A DNA stretch of 64,000 nt. Origin: Alphaproteobacteria bacterium. Lineage in GTDB: Bacteria > Pseudomonadota > Alphaproteobacteria > Reyranellales > Reyranellaceae. The notes beneath the pieces were generated by a model that was not told the origin of the DNA, ran no database searches, and was given only the letters and a program-made list of their open reading frames with translations. A program made the translations under genes and the position numbers. Below are positions 17,195-24,586 of the stretch, one piece after another (the stretch's first letter is position 1; each line of letters begins with the position of its first letter). Location: contig JAFKFL010000015.1 in assembly GCA_017308235.1 (NCBI GenBank), forward strand, positions 1-64,000. The letters are read 5' to 3'.

Positions 17195-17554
17195 ATGACC
17201 TACGTCGATGGTTTCGTCCTGCCTGTGCCCAAGAGCAAGGTGGCGGCCTACAAGCGCCTGTCGGCCAAGGCCGGCAAGATCTGGCGCGAGCACGGCGCGC
17301 TCGAGTATCGCGAATGCATCGGCGACGATCTCAAGGTGAAGATGGGCGTTCCCTTTGCCAAACTTGCCAAATCGCGACCGAGCGAAACGGTGGTCTTTTC
17401 CTACATTGTCTACAAGTCGCGCGCGGACCGCGACAAGGTGATCGCCAAGGTCATGGCCGACAAGCGCATCGCGAGCGCGATCGATACCAAGAACATGCCT
17501 TTCGATCCGAAGCGAATGGCTTGGGGAGGCTTCAAGACCCTCGTCAGCCTCTAG
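17195..17554 (+). CDS. DUF1428 family protein (YbaA-like)
   Basis: A 119-residue protein matching the DUF1428 family: TYVDGFVLPVPKSKVAAYKRLSAKAGKIWREHGALEYRECIGDD, then VVFSYIVYKSRADRDKVIAKVM and the C-terminal KRMAWGGFKTLV. These are single-domain alpha/beta proteins with the dimeric ferredoxin-like (ABM-type) fold and no assigned reaction; the E. coli relative is YbaA. ATG 17195 follows CGGAG with short spacing; GTG at 17189 is less likely. An ArsR-like palindrome lies directly upstream. It is convergent with the MliC-like gene after nine bases. Confidence 0.85.
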   Translation: MTYVDGFVLPVPKSKVAAYKRLSAKAGKIWREHGALEYRECIGDDLKVKMGVPFAKLAKSRPSETVVFSYIVYKSRADRDKVIAKVMADKRIASAIDTKNMPFDPKRMAWGGFKTLVSL

Positions 17555-17563
17555 ACGGATCGC

Positions 17564-17932
17564 TCAAGAGGTGAGGCGCGTCGGCCGGCAATTCCAGGCC
17601 AACGGTCGGCCGGTGCCGCCATTCTCCCGCAGTGCCGCAAGATCGTCGCGGCCCATCCATTGCACCGAGGAATCGGAATAGCGGAAACCGTCACCCGTGG
17701 GTTGGTACTCCGTACGCCACGTGCGGTTCTCGAACGTCACCGTCGCTCGGTTCTTGGCATAGACCACCTGGACTTCCTTGTTGTTTTCGCAGGCGTAGGC
17801 AATGCCTCGCGGCACAAGGTCGTCGGGAGACGGTCGCGAGATGGGCGCCGACTTCGCGACCTTCGTGCCCTGCTGCGCGCAGGCACCCAGCGATGCGACG
17901 AGCAGGAGGGCGGTCGTCGGCAAATGACGCAT
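17564..17932 (-). CDS. MliC-like lipoprotein (lysozyme-inhibitor family)
   Basis: A 122-residue lipoprotein. The N-terminus MRHLPTTALLLVASLGACAQ carries a lipobox (LGAC) with lipidated Cys18. The mature domain shows the MliC/PliC pattern: AYACENNKEVQVVYAKNRATVTFENRTW, then GFRYSDSSVQWMGRDDLAAL and a closing WNC, so the two Cys (YAC and WNC) can form the family's disulphide. Family members inhibit c-type lysozyme in the periplasm. The ATG at 17932 is chosen because it begins the signal peptide; the frame is open for 42 more codons upstream. It is divergent from the alpha/beta hydrolase. Confidence 0.8.
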   Translation of the reverse strand: MRHLPTTALLLVASLGACAQQGTKVAKSAPISRPSPDDLVPRGIAYACENNKEVQVVYAKNRATVTFENRTWRTEYQPTGDGFRYSDSSVQWMGRDDLAALRENGGTGRPLAWNCRPTRLTS

Positions 17933-18045
17933 CGAGCGGTTTCCTTCAGAGCGTTCCGGGGAGCGGGAGCTTAACGGCCTCGTGAGCCGGGGCAACGCTT
18001 CCAAACAAGCCGCCGCCTGCGCATACTGCCGCGCCTGCCACAAAG

Positions 18046-18057
18046 TGCCGGCCGGCA
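18046..18057. promoter_or_regulatory. 12-bp perfect palindrome in a divergent promoter
   Basis: TGCCGGCCGGCA is a perfect 12-base palindrome located 17 bases before the alpha/beta hydrolase ATG, in the region shared with the divergent lipoprotein gene. GC-only palindromes arise often by chance in such DNA, so this is a weak operator candidate. Confidence 0.25.
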
Positions 18058-18074
18058 AATAGTGAGGGGAAGGA

Positions 18075-18869
18075 ATGCCGCATCTGAAATTGCGCGACGG
18101 CGCAGAGCTCTACTACGAGAAATTGGGTGGCGGCCCACCGCTTTTCCTCGTACCCGGACTGGGCGGCGATTGCCGCTTCTGGGGTGACAATGTTGCGGCC
18201 CTTGCCAAGCATTTTACCGTGGTCGCGCACGATCATCGCGGCACAGGGCGCAGCACGCTATCGCGCATCGACTACAGCGTGGCGCAGATGGCAGACGACG
18301 CGCTGCAGCTCATCGAGGGACTGGGCTTCGAGAAGGTCCATTGGTGCGGCCATTCCACCGGTGGCGCGATGGGCCAGGTACTGGCGATCGAGCATCCGCA
18401 GCGCATTGACCGGCTGGTGCTGAGCGCGACCTGGGCCAAGACCGACGCTTTTTTCCGACGTTTGTTCGCTTCGCGCGCCCAGATCTTGCGTGAGATGGGG
18501 CCGGAGGCCTATCTGAAGTCGAGCGCGATCGCGCTTCACATGCCGGCTTGGCTGCGCGACCACGATGCCGATCTCGCGGCCATCGAAGCGAAGGCCAAGG
18601 AGACCATTCCCATTCCCGAGATCGTGCTCTCGCGCATCGCCGCCATCGTGGCGCATGACCGGCGCGAGCAGCTCCAGAAGGTGCGGTCGCCGGCCCTCGC
18701 TATCTGCGCCCGCGACGACATGGTGACGCCGCTCTATTTCACCGAGGAGCTGGTGCGGCTGATCCCCAATGCCCGAGCGTATGTCCTGCCGGACGGCGGA
18801 CACCTCTATCCGAACGTGCACGGCGCCGAGTTCCGGCGTGTAATGACCGCCTTCCTGCTGGAGTCCTGA
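18075..18869 (+). CDS. Alpha/beta hydrolase
   Basis: A 264-residue alpha/beta-hydrolase. The oxyanion-hole segment is LFLVPGLGGDCRFWG, DHRGTGRS follows strand 4, and the nucleophile elbow is GHSTGG (Ser). The acid is probably the Asp in CARDDMVTP and the base the His in LPDGGHLYPNVH. Overall it resembles RutD/3-oxoadipate enol-lactonase-type hydrolases. GAGGGGAAGG lies directly before the ATG. The next gene, an M20 amidohydrolase, begins one base after its stop, so both probably act on one hydrolytic route. Confidence 0.87.
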   Translation: MPHLKLRDGAELYYEKLGGGPPLFLVPGLGGDCRFWGDNVAALAKHFTVVAHDHRGTGRSTLSRIDYSVAQMADDALQLIEGLGFEKVHWCGHSTGGAMGQVLAIEHPQRIDRLVLSATWAKTDAFFRRLFASRAQILREMGPEAYLKSSAIALHMPAWLRDHDADLAAIEAKAKETIPIPEIVLSRIAAIVAHDRREQLQKVRSPALAICARDDMVTPLYFTEELVRLIPNARAYVLPDGGHLYPNVHGAEFRRVMTAFLLES

Positions 18870-18870
18870 A

Positions 18871-20052
18871 ATGTCTGCCAAGATCGAACCGAAGATTGCG
18901 GCCTTCGCCGCCGAGCTGACTGCCATTCGCCGCGACATCCACGCTCATCCCGAGCTCGGCTTCGAGGAGGAAAGGACCTCCAAGATCGTCGCCGGCAAGC
19001 TCAAGGAATGGGGCTGCGAGGTTACCACCGGCATCGGCAAGACCGGAGTCGTGGGCACGATCCGCGTTGGCAACAATCCCAAGGCGATCGGACTGCGCGC
19101 CGACATGGATGCGCTGCCGATGGACGAGCACAACACCTTCGATCATCGCAGCCGCCACCAGGGGCGCATGCATGCCTGCGGCCACGATGGCCACACGACC
19201 ATGCTGCTGGGCGCCGCCAAGTATCTCTCGGATACGCGCAACTTCGACGGCACGGTACACTTCATCTTCCAGCCGGCCGAGGAGGGCCGCGGCGGCGCCG
19301 AGGCGATGGTGAAGGACGGGCTGTTCGAAAAGTTCCCCTGTGAGCAGATCTTCGGCATGCATAACCGGCCCAAGCTCGATGTCGGCAAGTTCGCTATCCG
19401 CTCCGGTCCGCAGATGGCGGGCGGTGGCTTGTTCGACATCAAGATCACCGGCAAGGGTGCGCACGGCGCGCGGCCGGAATCGGGCATCGATCCTGTGATC
19501 ATCGCCACGCAGATCATCTCGGCGCTGCAGAGCGTCGTGTCGCGCAACGTGGCGGCACTCGATTCGGCGGTGATCTCTGTGACGCAGATGCATGCCGGCG
19601 ACGCCTATAACGTGATCCCGCAGGAGGCGGTGCTGCGCGGCACCATCCGCGCCTTCCGCAAGGAGACGATGGCGCTCGTGAAGGAGCGCATCGAGACGAT
19701 CTCCTGTGGCATCGCCAAGACCCTGGGCGGGACGGCGGAACCGGATGTGCGTGTCGTCTTTCCGCCGCTGGTGAACGACCGGGACTCGGTGAAGTTCATC
19801 GCCGACGTCGCGGCCTCGATCGTGGGCGACGAGAACATGAACCGCGAGGGACCGTATGTGATGGCGTCGGAGGACTTCTCCTACATGTTGGAGAAGGTGC
19901 CCGGTGCGTTCATCAACATCGGTAACGGCGGCGGCGAGGGCGGCTGCGAGGTCCATAATCCGGGCTACGACTTCAACGACGAGATCATCACGCTCGGCGC
20001 CACCCTGTGGTCGCGCGTGGTGGAGACGAAGCTGGCGAAGGACGCGCGGTAG
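18871..20052 (+). CDS. M20-family amidohydrolase (hippurate hydrolase-like)
   Basis: A 393-residue M20D peptidase/amidohydrolase. Metal-binding residues are visible in HACGHDGHTTMLLG, FQPAEEGRGGAEAMVKDG, MHNRP and the C-terminal MASEDFSYML. The dimerisation domain contains GKGAHGARPESGIDPV. Such enzymes hydrolyse N-acyl amino acids (hippurate, IAA-amino acids, N-acetyl amino acids). It starts one base after the alpha/beta-hydrolase stop and is followed 23 bases later by the DsbA-like isomerase, so a three-gene operon is likely. Confidence 0.9.
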   Translation: MSAKIEPKIAAFAAELTAIRRDIHAHPELGFEEERTSKIVAGKLKEWGCEVTTGIGKTGVVGTIRVGNNPKAIGLRADMDALPMDEHNTFDHRSRHQGRMHACGHDGHTTMLLGAAKYLSDTRNFDGTVHFIFQPAEEGRGGAEAMVKDGLFEKFPCEQIFGMHNRPKLDVGKFAIRSGPQMAGGGLFDIKITGKGAHGARPESGIDPVIIATQIISALQSVVSRNVAALDSAVISVTQMHAGDAYNVIPQEAVLRGTIRAFRKETMALVKERIETISCGIAKTLGGTAEPDVRVVFPPLVNDRDSVKFIADVAASIVGDENMNREGPYVMASEDFSYMLEKVPGAFINIGNGGGEGGCEVHNPGYDFNDEIITLGATLWSRVVETKLAKDAR

Positions 20053-20075
20053 TGTTCTTCAGGTAGGAAGCGACA

Positions 20076-20741
20076 TTGGCCGCCGAGGTCACCCTTTGGT
20101 CCGATTACGTGAGCCCCTACGCCTTCGTCGCGAAGGCGTGGGCCTATGGGCTCGAGCAGGACTATGACATCGCGCTGAAGTGGCGACCCTATACGCTCGA
20201 CATCGCCTCGTTCCAGGGCTCGGTCGCCGAGCGGGATCCGCATCACTGGCGGCGCGTGCGCTACGCCTACATGGATGCGCGCCGCTTCGCCAACAAGCAG
20301 GGCCTCACGTTGATGGGCCCGAAGAAGATCTACTTCGCCCGACCCATCAATGCCGGCATGCTCTATGCCGAGCGGCATGGCGCGTTTCGCGCCTACAACG
20401 ATCTCGCTTTCGATCGCTTCTGGCGTCGCGCCGTGGATCCGGAGAATGTCGAGGCGGTCGAGGCGTTGCTGGCCGAGGCCGGCGCGCCCGCGGGCTTTGC
20501 CGCCTTCCTGGCGGGCGAGGGTGGCGCCGAGCATGACCGCCTGCGCGGCGAGGCCGAGGCGTCAGGCATTTTCGGTGTGCCGACCTTCGTCTTCGAGGGC
20601 GAGCTCTTCTGGGGCGGTGACCGCGTGGGCCTGTTGCGCGAACGGCTGCAGGAGAAGGGCGTGCCGCAAAAGATCGCCGGCGCGGCCGGTCGATCGGTGA
20701 TCAATCGACCGTGGAGCGAATGGCTGCCGCGAGGGTCTTGA
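20076..20741 (+). CDS. DsbA-family 2-hydroxychromene-2-carboxylate isomerase-like protein
   Basis: A 221-residue thioredoxin-fold protein of the HCCA isomerase/kappa-GST branch: EVTLWSDYVSPYAFVAKAWAYGLE at the N-terminus, where SPY replaces the CxxC of DsbA, and GIFGVPTFVFEGELFWGGDRVGLLRERL with the cis-Pro loop. Members isomerise 2-hydroxychromene-2-carboxylate or conjugate glutathione. The start is TTG 20076, because homology begins at once and AGGAAG lies five bases upstream; no ATG or GTG fits. Its 3' end overlaps the convergent LysR gene by 41 bases. Confidence 0.82.
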   Translation: MAAEVTLWSDYVSPYAFVAKAWAYGLEQDYDIALKWRPYTLDIASFQGSVAERDPHHWRRVRYAYMDARRFANKQGLTLMGPKKIYFARPINAGMLYAERHGAFRAYNDLAFDRFWRRAVDPENVEAVEALLAEAGAPAGFAAFLAGEGGAEHDRLRGEAEASGIFGVPTFVFEGELFWGGDRVGLLRERLQEKGVPQKIAGAAGRSVINRPWSEWLPRGS

Positions 20742-21552
20742 GAGAAGCGCGGGCCCGGCGGTCGGTGAGGCTCGAATAGAGCACCACTTGTTGAGCCGGC
20801 AGAACAGGCAGGTCGAGCCGGGGCCCGACATCGACAGTGCCTGTCGGTGCAACACGGCGGCCCAAGGCTGCCACGGCAAGCCCCGCCGAGATCGCCGCGC
20901 CGATGGTGATGATGCCGCCGCCGACGAACACTTCCGTCCAGGGAATGCCGGCCCGATCGAGGGCGTCGATCGCCATGTTGCGAACACCGCAAGGCGCCGA
21001 CTGAGCGGCCAGCCGCAACGGCTGACCGGGCGCACGATCGAAATCCGGTGCGGCCATCCATCCGAAAGCCTCTTCGAGGATGAGTTCGCCGCCACGACGC
21101 CGGTGGCCGTGGCGCAGCACGATGGCGGCGTCAAGCCGACCCGCGTCGAGATCGACGAGCACCTCGCTCGACGAGGCGATGTGCAACTCCATCACAAGGC
21201 CTGGATCGCCCTGGTTCACGCGGCGGATCAGGATCGGCAGTTCGGCTCCGACGACGTGATGGCTGATGCCGACGATCAGCCGTCGCTGCTCTACCCCGAA
21301 TGATCCCAGCGCGCCCTGGTGAGCGGCAATCAATGCCCGTGCCGGCCCGACGAAGAGGCTTCCCTCGGCGGACAGGCGAACCGATCGCGGCGTCCGTTCG
21401 AGAAGCCTCCGACCAAGCGCCTCCTCCAGCCGCTTTATCCTGAGACTTACAGCCGACTGCGTCGTATCCAGCGCCTCGGCGGCACGGGTGAAGCTCCTCA
21501 AGTCGGCGGCAAGAACGAAAGCCTGAACGGCGTCCACGTCGAGGGCTCTCAT
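20701..21552 (-). CDS. LysR-family transcriptional regulator
   Basis: About 283 residues. The N-terminal winged HTH is clear (DAVQAFVLAADLRSFTRAAEALDTTQSAVSLRIKRLEEALGRRLLERTPRSVRLS), followed by a periplasmic-binding-like effector domain. Two in-frame ATGs exist (21552 and 21561); 21552 is chosen because the second lies inside a palindrome. LysR regulators usually control the divergent neighbour, here the tautomerase gene at 21655, from the intervening region. The 3' end overlaps the convergent DsbA-like gene. Confidence 0.88.
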   Translation of the reverse strand: MRALDVDAVQAFVLAADLRSFTRAAEALDTTQSAVSLRIKRLEEALGRRLLERTPRSVRLSAEGSLFVGPARALIAAHQGALGSFGVEQRRLIVGISHHVVGAELPILIRRVNQGDPGLVMELHIASSSEVLVDLDAGRLDAAIVLRHGHRRRGGELILEEAFGWMAAPDFDRAPGQPLRLAAQSAPCGVRNMAIDALDRAGIPWTEVFVGGGIITIGAAISAGLAVAALGRRVAPTGTVDVGPRLDLPVLPAQQVVLYSSLTDRRARASLKTLAAAIRSTVD

Positions 21553-21560
21553 GTAAACCA

Positions 21561-21603
21561 TTTCAATATGAAATCATTGAAACACTAAATCATGCGGTTT
21601 CAA
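21561..21603 (+). promoter_or_regulatory. LysR/tautomerase intergenic region with TTTCAA-type repeats
   Basis: This AT-rich stretch contains TTTCA-ATA-TGAAA (21561-21573) and a perfect 7-base inverted repeat TTGAAAC (21577-21583) and GTTTCAA (21597-21603) with a 13-base spacer. The same half-site thus appears about four times in alternating orientation, as expected for a LysR tetramer binding its autoregulatory and activation sites. Confidence 0.45.
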
Positions 21604-21654
21604 AATGGTCAACGGAGTCCCATGCTGCCGCTGTAGGAACGAACGGAGCCCAAA

Positions 21655-22041
21655 ATGCCGCTGACGCGTGTCTCCCTGCGCCGGGGAAAATCGGCCGATG
21701 ATCGGAAGGCCATCCTCAACGGTCTGTATCTCGCCATGCGCGAGACCTTCGACGTCCCGGAAGATGACCGCTTCATGGTGATCTCCGAGCACGACGAGTC
21801 GGACTGGCTGTTCGGCCGGGACTATCTTGGCATCTCGCGCAGCGACGATTTCGTGATGATCCAGATCACCGCCAACAACACCCGGACCAAAGAGCAGAAG
21901 AAGGCATTGTATCGGCGGATCGTCGAGCGCCTCGTCGAAGCGCCCGGGTTGCGCGCCGAGGACATCTTCATCAACCTAGTCGAGGTCGCGACGGAGAATT
22001 GGTCGCTCGGCAACGGCGTGGCGCAATACGCCACGCCGTGA
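21655..22041 (+). CDS. Tautomerase-superfamily protein
   Basis: A 128-residue protein starting MPLTRVSLRRGKSADDRKAILNGLYLAMRETFDVPEDDRFMVI. The Pro directly after the initiator Met would become the catalytic N-terminal base, as in 4-oxalocrotonate tautomerase and malonate semialdehyde decarboxylase relatives. The length and the DDFVMIQITANNTRTKEQKKALYRRIVERL stretch match the two-beta-alpha-beta single-chain branch. The substrate is unknown. It is divergent from the LysR regulator, which probably controls it. Confidence 0.87.
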   Translation: MPLTRVSLRRGKSADDRKAILNGLYLAMRETFDVPEDDRFMVISEHDESDWLFGRDYLGISRSDDFVMIQITANNTRTKEQKKALYRRIVERLVEAPGLRAEDIFINLVEVATENWSLGNGVAQYATP

Positions 22042-22079
22042 GCGTCGCTCGCGACGGGCCGTGTGCGACCTCGGGCGGG

Positions 22080-22463
22080 TTATTGGTCGGATCGGTCGAT
22101 CGTGCGCTCTACCCGCTCGTGCAAGGTCTTCACTTCGCCGCGCTGCTTCTTCGAGCGGTCCTTGATCAGGCGTTTGGCGCGGCGGAAGGCATCGTTCACG
22201 GCGAATTGCGGAACGGCATAGCGGTCGTCCGCTTGCGGCGTGTGGTCGACGTCGATGTTGATGCCGCCCGGCAGGACGATGTGGATGTTCACCGCGTAGA
22301 GGTTGTTGGTGCGATGGTGCCGGTCGGGCACCTGCACCGTGACATGGCAGGCTGTCATGCGGCCATGCAACTTCTCTAGGTTTTCGAAGTGTTCGCGAAT
22401 GAGGTCGGTCAAGGCGTCGCTCGTCTCGCCTCCCTGGAAGCCGACTCGTAGTGCGGTTTTCAT
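22080..22463 (-). CDS. HPF/RaiA-type ribosome-associated protein
   Basis: A 127-residue protein with the HPF/RaiA (sigma-54 modulation) fold: SDALTDLIREHFENLEKLHGRMTACHVTVQVPDRHHRTNNLYAVNIHIVLPGG, then a basic helix (NDAFRRAKRLIKDRSKKQ). It lacks the long C-terminal dimerisation domain of long HPF, so it is the short type, though the tail is longer than in E. coli HPF. It would bind 30S subunits during dormancy. It follows the DUF6356 gene on the same strand by 59 bases and is convergent with the tautomerase gene. Confidence 0.78.
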   Translation of the reverse strand: MKTALRVGFQGGETSDALTDLIREHFENLEKLHGRMTACHVTVQVPDRHHRTNNLYAVNIHIVLPGGINIDVDHTPQADDRYAVPQFAVNDAFRRAKRLIKDRSKKQRGEVKTLHERVERTIDRSDQ

Positions 22464-22522
22464 GCGTGCCCCCTCCGTTCGTTACCTTTCGGTAAACGCC
22501 GCGGGAGAAGACGGGTTGCCGG

Positions 22523-22771
22523 CTACTCTGCGGCGACCATTTGTGCATCCGCCTGCTGCTGCGGCTGCACGACGCGATGCGTCACCATGCGATGGTGCAG
22601 GCTGCGGATCGTGTCGCTGCCCCGGGTCAGGCAGAGCCACGGGAAAAGGCCATGCACGAAGCAGGCGAGGCTGCCGGCAAGCATACGCCCGCCGAAGCCG
22701 AACGCCATGCCCATGTGCTGAAGATAGGTCTCGTTGAGCGAAGAGGGGTGGTCTGTGAAGCGGCGCAACAT
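22523..22771 (-). CDS. DUF6356 family small membrane protein
   Basis: An 82-residue protein from ATG 22771: MLRRFTDHPSSLNETYLQHM, followed by a hydrophobic stretch (MAFGFGGRMLAGSLACFVHGLFPWLC) and GSDTIRSLHHRMVTHR. This layout, HPxSxxETYxxH followed by AFGFGxRMLxGxxACFxHxxxPxL, is typical of the DUF6356 family of small alphaproteobacterial proteins. The conserved His residues suggest metal or haem contact, but no function is known. An open frame continues upstream without a ribosome site. It is divergent from the Lrp gene. Confidence 0.78.
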   Translation of the reverse strand: MLRRFTDHPSSLNETYLQHMGMAFGFGGRMLAGSLACFVHGLFPWLCLTRGSDTIRSLHHRMVTHRVVQPQQQADAQMVAAE

Positions 22772-22837
22772 GGCAGCAAGTCTAGCTGGCGGCCCGGAAA
22801 ACGGGTTGCAAGCTTTGCCCGGAAACCGCCAGTATTG

Positions 22838-22850
22838 AGAATTGAATTCT
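22838..22850 (+). promoter_or_regulatory. Palindrome before the Lrp-type regulator gene
   Basis: AGAATT-G-AATTCT is a perfect 13-base palindrome in the divergent DUF6356/Lrp region, ending 12 bases before the Lrp ATG. AT-rich palindromes in this position are typical autoregulatory Lrp/AsnC sites. Confidence 0.45.
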
Positions 22851-22862
22851 AACGAGGGCGGC

Positions 22863-23342
22863 ATGCCGGTGAAATTATCGCTCGATTCTTTCGATCGGAA
22901 GATTCTGGATTGCCTGCAGGACAGCGCCGACATGCCGCTGGCGGAGGTCGCGAAGCGCGTGGGCCTCTCGACGACGCCCTGCTGGCGGCGCATCAACCGC
23001 CTGCAGGCGGAAGGCATCATCCGCGCGCGGGTGGCGCTGCTCGACCGCAAGGCGGTGAACGCCGGCGTCACGGTGTTCGTTGCCGTGCGCACGGCGCAGC
23101 ATAATGCGCAGTGGCTGGCGCGTTTCGCCAAGGCCATAGCGTCGTTTCCCGAGGTGATGGACTGCTATCGCATGAGCGGCGAGATCGACTACCTGATCCG
23201 GCTCGCGCTTCCCGATATCGACGCCTACGACGCCTTCTACAAGCGCCTGATCGCCCGGATCGAGCTCTCCGACGTCACCTCGATGTTCGCAATGGAGGAG
23301 ATCAAGTCCACGACCCGGCTGCCGCTCGCCTACCTGCCGTGA
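22863..23342 (+). CDS. Lrp/AsnC-family transcriptional regulator
   Basis: A 159-residue protein. The N-terminal HTH is SFDRKILDCLQDSADMPLAEVAKRVGLSTTPCWRRINRLQAEGIIRARVALLD, typical of Lrp/AsnC, followed by the RAM domain (VTVFVAVRTAQHN, VMDCYRMSGEIDYLIRLALPDIDAYDAFYKRLIARI, and a final KSTTRLPL). These proteins form octamers that sense amino acids. ATG 22863 follows GAGGG; a TTG further upstream is in frame but lies inside the palindrome. The next gene downstream on the same strand is a hydroxyacid dehydrogenase 120 bases away. Confidence 0.9.
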   Translation: MPVKLSLDSFDRKILDCLQDSADMPLAEVAKRVGLSTTPCWRRINRLQAEGIIRARVALLDRKAVNAGVTVFVAVRTAQHNAQWLARFAKAIASFPEVMDCYRMSGEIDYLIRLALPDIDAYDAFYKRLIARIELSDVTSMFAMEEIKSTTRLPLAYLP

Positions 23343-23361
23343 TCCGAAAGCGGCGATTGCC

Positions 23362-23380
23362 CCGCGAAACGGAGTCGCGG
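23362..23380 (+). terminator. Possible hairpin after the Lrp gene
   Basis: CCGCGA (23362-23367) and TCGCGG (23375-23380) form a perfect 6-bp stem with a 7-base loop, 19 bases after the Lrp stop and 82 bases before the next gene. No T-run follows, so an intrinsic terminator is uncertain. Confidence 0.3.
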
Positions 23381-23462
23381 CGATGTGTTGCGCGCGAACT
23401 GGCCTCGTGGCGCGGCTGCCCGTAGGATCGCTGCCGTTCGATCCAAACGCGCAGGGGAAACG

Positions 23463-24461
23463 ATGTCCACGGGCCCGAATTCCGGCAAGAACCGCAAGAA
23501 AGTACTGGTCGTCGGCCGCATGCCGCAGGCCGGCGTTGACGTGCTGAAAAGGCGCGACGATGTCGACTACGAGATACTGACCGACGATTCGGTACCGTCG
23601 CTGCACGCGAAGCTCAAGGACGCGAACGCCGTGACCTTGGGCGCGACACCTTTCCGCCAGGCCGAACTCGATGCAGCACCCGGCATGATGGTCGTGGCGC
23701 GCCTCGGCGTCGGCTTCGATGCGGTCGAGATCCCCGCGCTCAACAAACGCAAGATCCCGCTCATGACCACCGGCATCGCCAACTCGGTCTCGGTCGCCGA
23801 GCATGCGATGTACATGATGCTGGCGGCGGCGCGGCTCACGAAGAAGCACGACCGCTTCGTGCGCGAGAGTGCCTGGGGTCAGCGCCTCTCCGACCTTCCG
23901 TCCGACGTCGCGGGCAAGTCGGTGCTGGTGGTCGGCATGGGCCGCATCGGCTCGCGCACAGTGAAGCGCTGCGTTGCCTTCGAGATGGAGACCTACGTAC
24001 TCGATCCCAACATTTCCGAGGCCGACATCAAGAAGGCGGGCGCCACCAAGGTGGCCGACCTCAAGGCGATCCTGCCCAAGGTCGACTTCGTCTCGATCCA
24101 CTGCCCCAAGTCGCCGGAGACAGTGAACATGTTCAATGCGGAGACGTTGGGGCTGATGAAGGCCGATGCGTTCCTCGTGAACACCGCGCGCGGCGGCATC
24201 ATAAACGAGGAGGCGCTCTACAAGGCCCTCAGCACCGGCAAGCTGCGTGGCGCCGGGCTGGATGTGCTCGACCGCGAACCGCCCGATCCCAAGAACAAGC
24301 TTTTCACGCTCGAAAATGTGATCTTCAGCCCGCACATGGCCGGCGTCACCAAGGAGGCCAGCGACCGCATGGCCGTCACCGCCGTCGAGAACATCCTCTC
24401 GGTATTCGACGGCCGCCCCAACGCCGCCAACGTCGTGAACAAGGAAGTCTTGTCGGCCTGA
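23463..24461 (+). CDS. D-isomer 2-hydroxyacid dehydrogenase (phosphoglycerate dehydrogenase-like)
   Basis: A 332-residue NAD-dependent D-2-hydroxyacid dehydrogenase. The Rossmann motif is VLVVGMGRIGSRTVKRC, and the catalytic trio is visible: Arg in VNTARGGIINEEAL, Glu in LDVLDREPP and His in FSPHMAGVT. There is no ACT domain, so it is a short-type enzyme, not full-length SerA. ATG 23463 is preceded by AGGGGAAA. A second, only distantly similar member of the family lies at 35157. Repeat copy B follows its 3' end. Confidence 0.88.
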   Translation: MSTGPNSGKNRKKVLVVGRMPQAGVDVLKRRDDVDYEILTDDSVPSLHAKLKDANAVTLGATPFRQAELDAAPGMMVVARLGVGFDAVEIPALNKRKIPLMTTGIANSVSVAEHAMYMMLAAARLTKKHDRFVRESAWGQRLSDLPSDVAGKSVLVVGMGRIGSRTVKRCVAFEMETYVLDPNISEADIKKAGATKVADLKAILPKVDFVSIHCPKSPETVNMFNAETLGLMKADAFLVNTARGGIINEEALYKALSTGKLRGAGLDVLDREPPDPKNKLFTLENVIFSPHMAGVTKEASDRMAVTAVENILSVFDGRPNAANVVNKEVLSA

Positions 24462-24482
24462 GCCGAACGAAAGCGCTACCCC

Positions 24483-24577
24483 GTGTCATCCCGAGCGAAG
24501 CGAGGGGTCCTTCCTTCGTGCCAAGAAAGATCCCTCGCTGCAGCGCGCGGACTACCGCGCGCGACTCGGGATGACAC
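24483..24577. repeat. Palindromic intergenic repeat, copy B (with inserted hairpin)
   Basis: The left arm (24483-24512) reads GTGTCATCCCGAGCGAAGCG plus AGGGGTCCTT, and the right arm (24526-24577) is its complement but is interrupted in the middle by about 22 extra bases, themselves a hairpin (GCGCGCGG-ACTA-CCGCGCGC). It fills the gap between two converging genes, so it may act as a bidirectional terminator. See copies A and C. Confidence 0.8.
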
Positions 24578-24586
24578 AGTAGCAAC

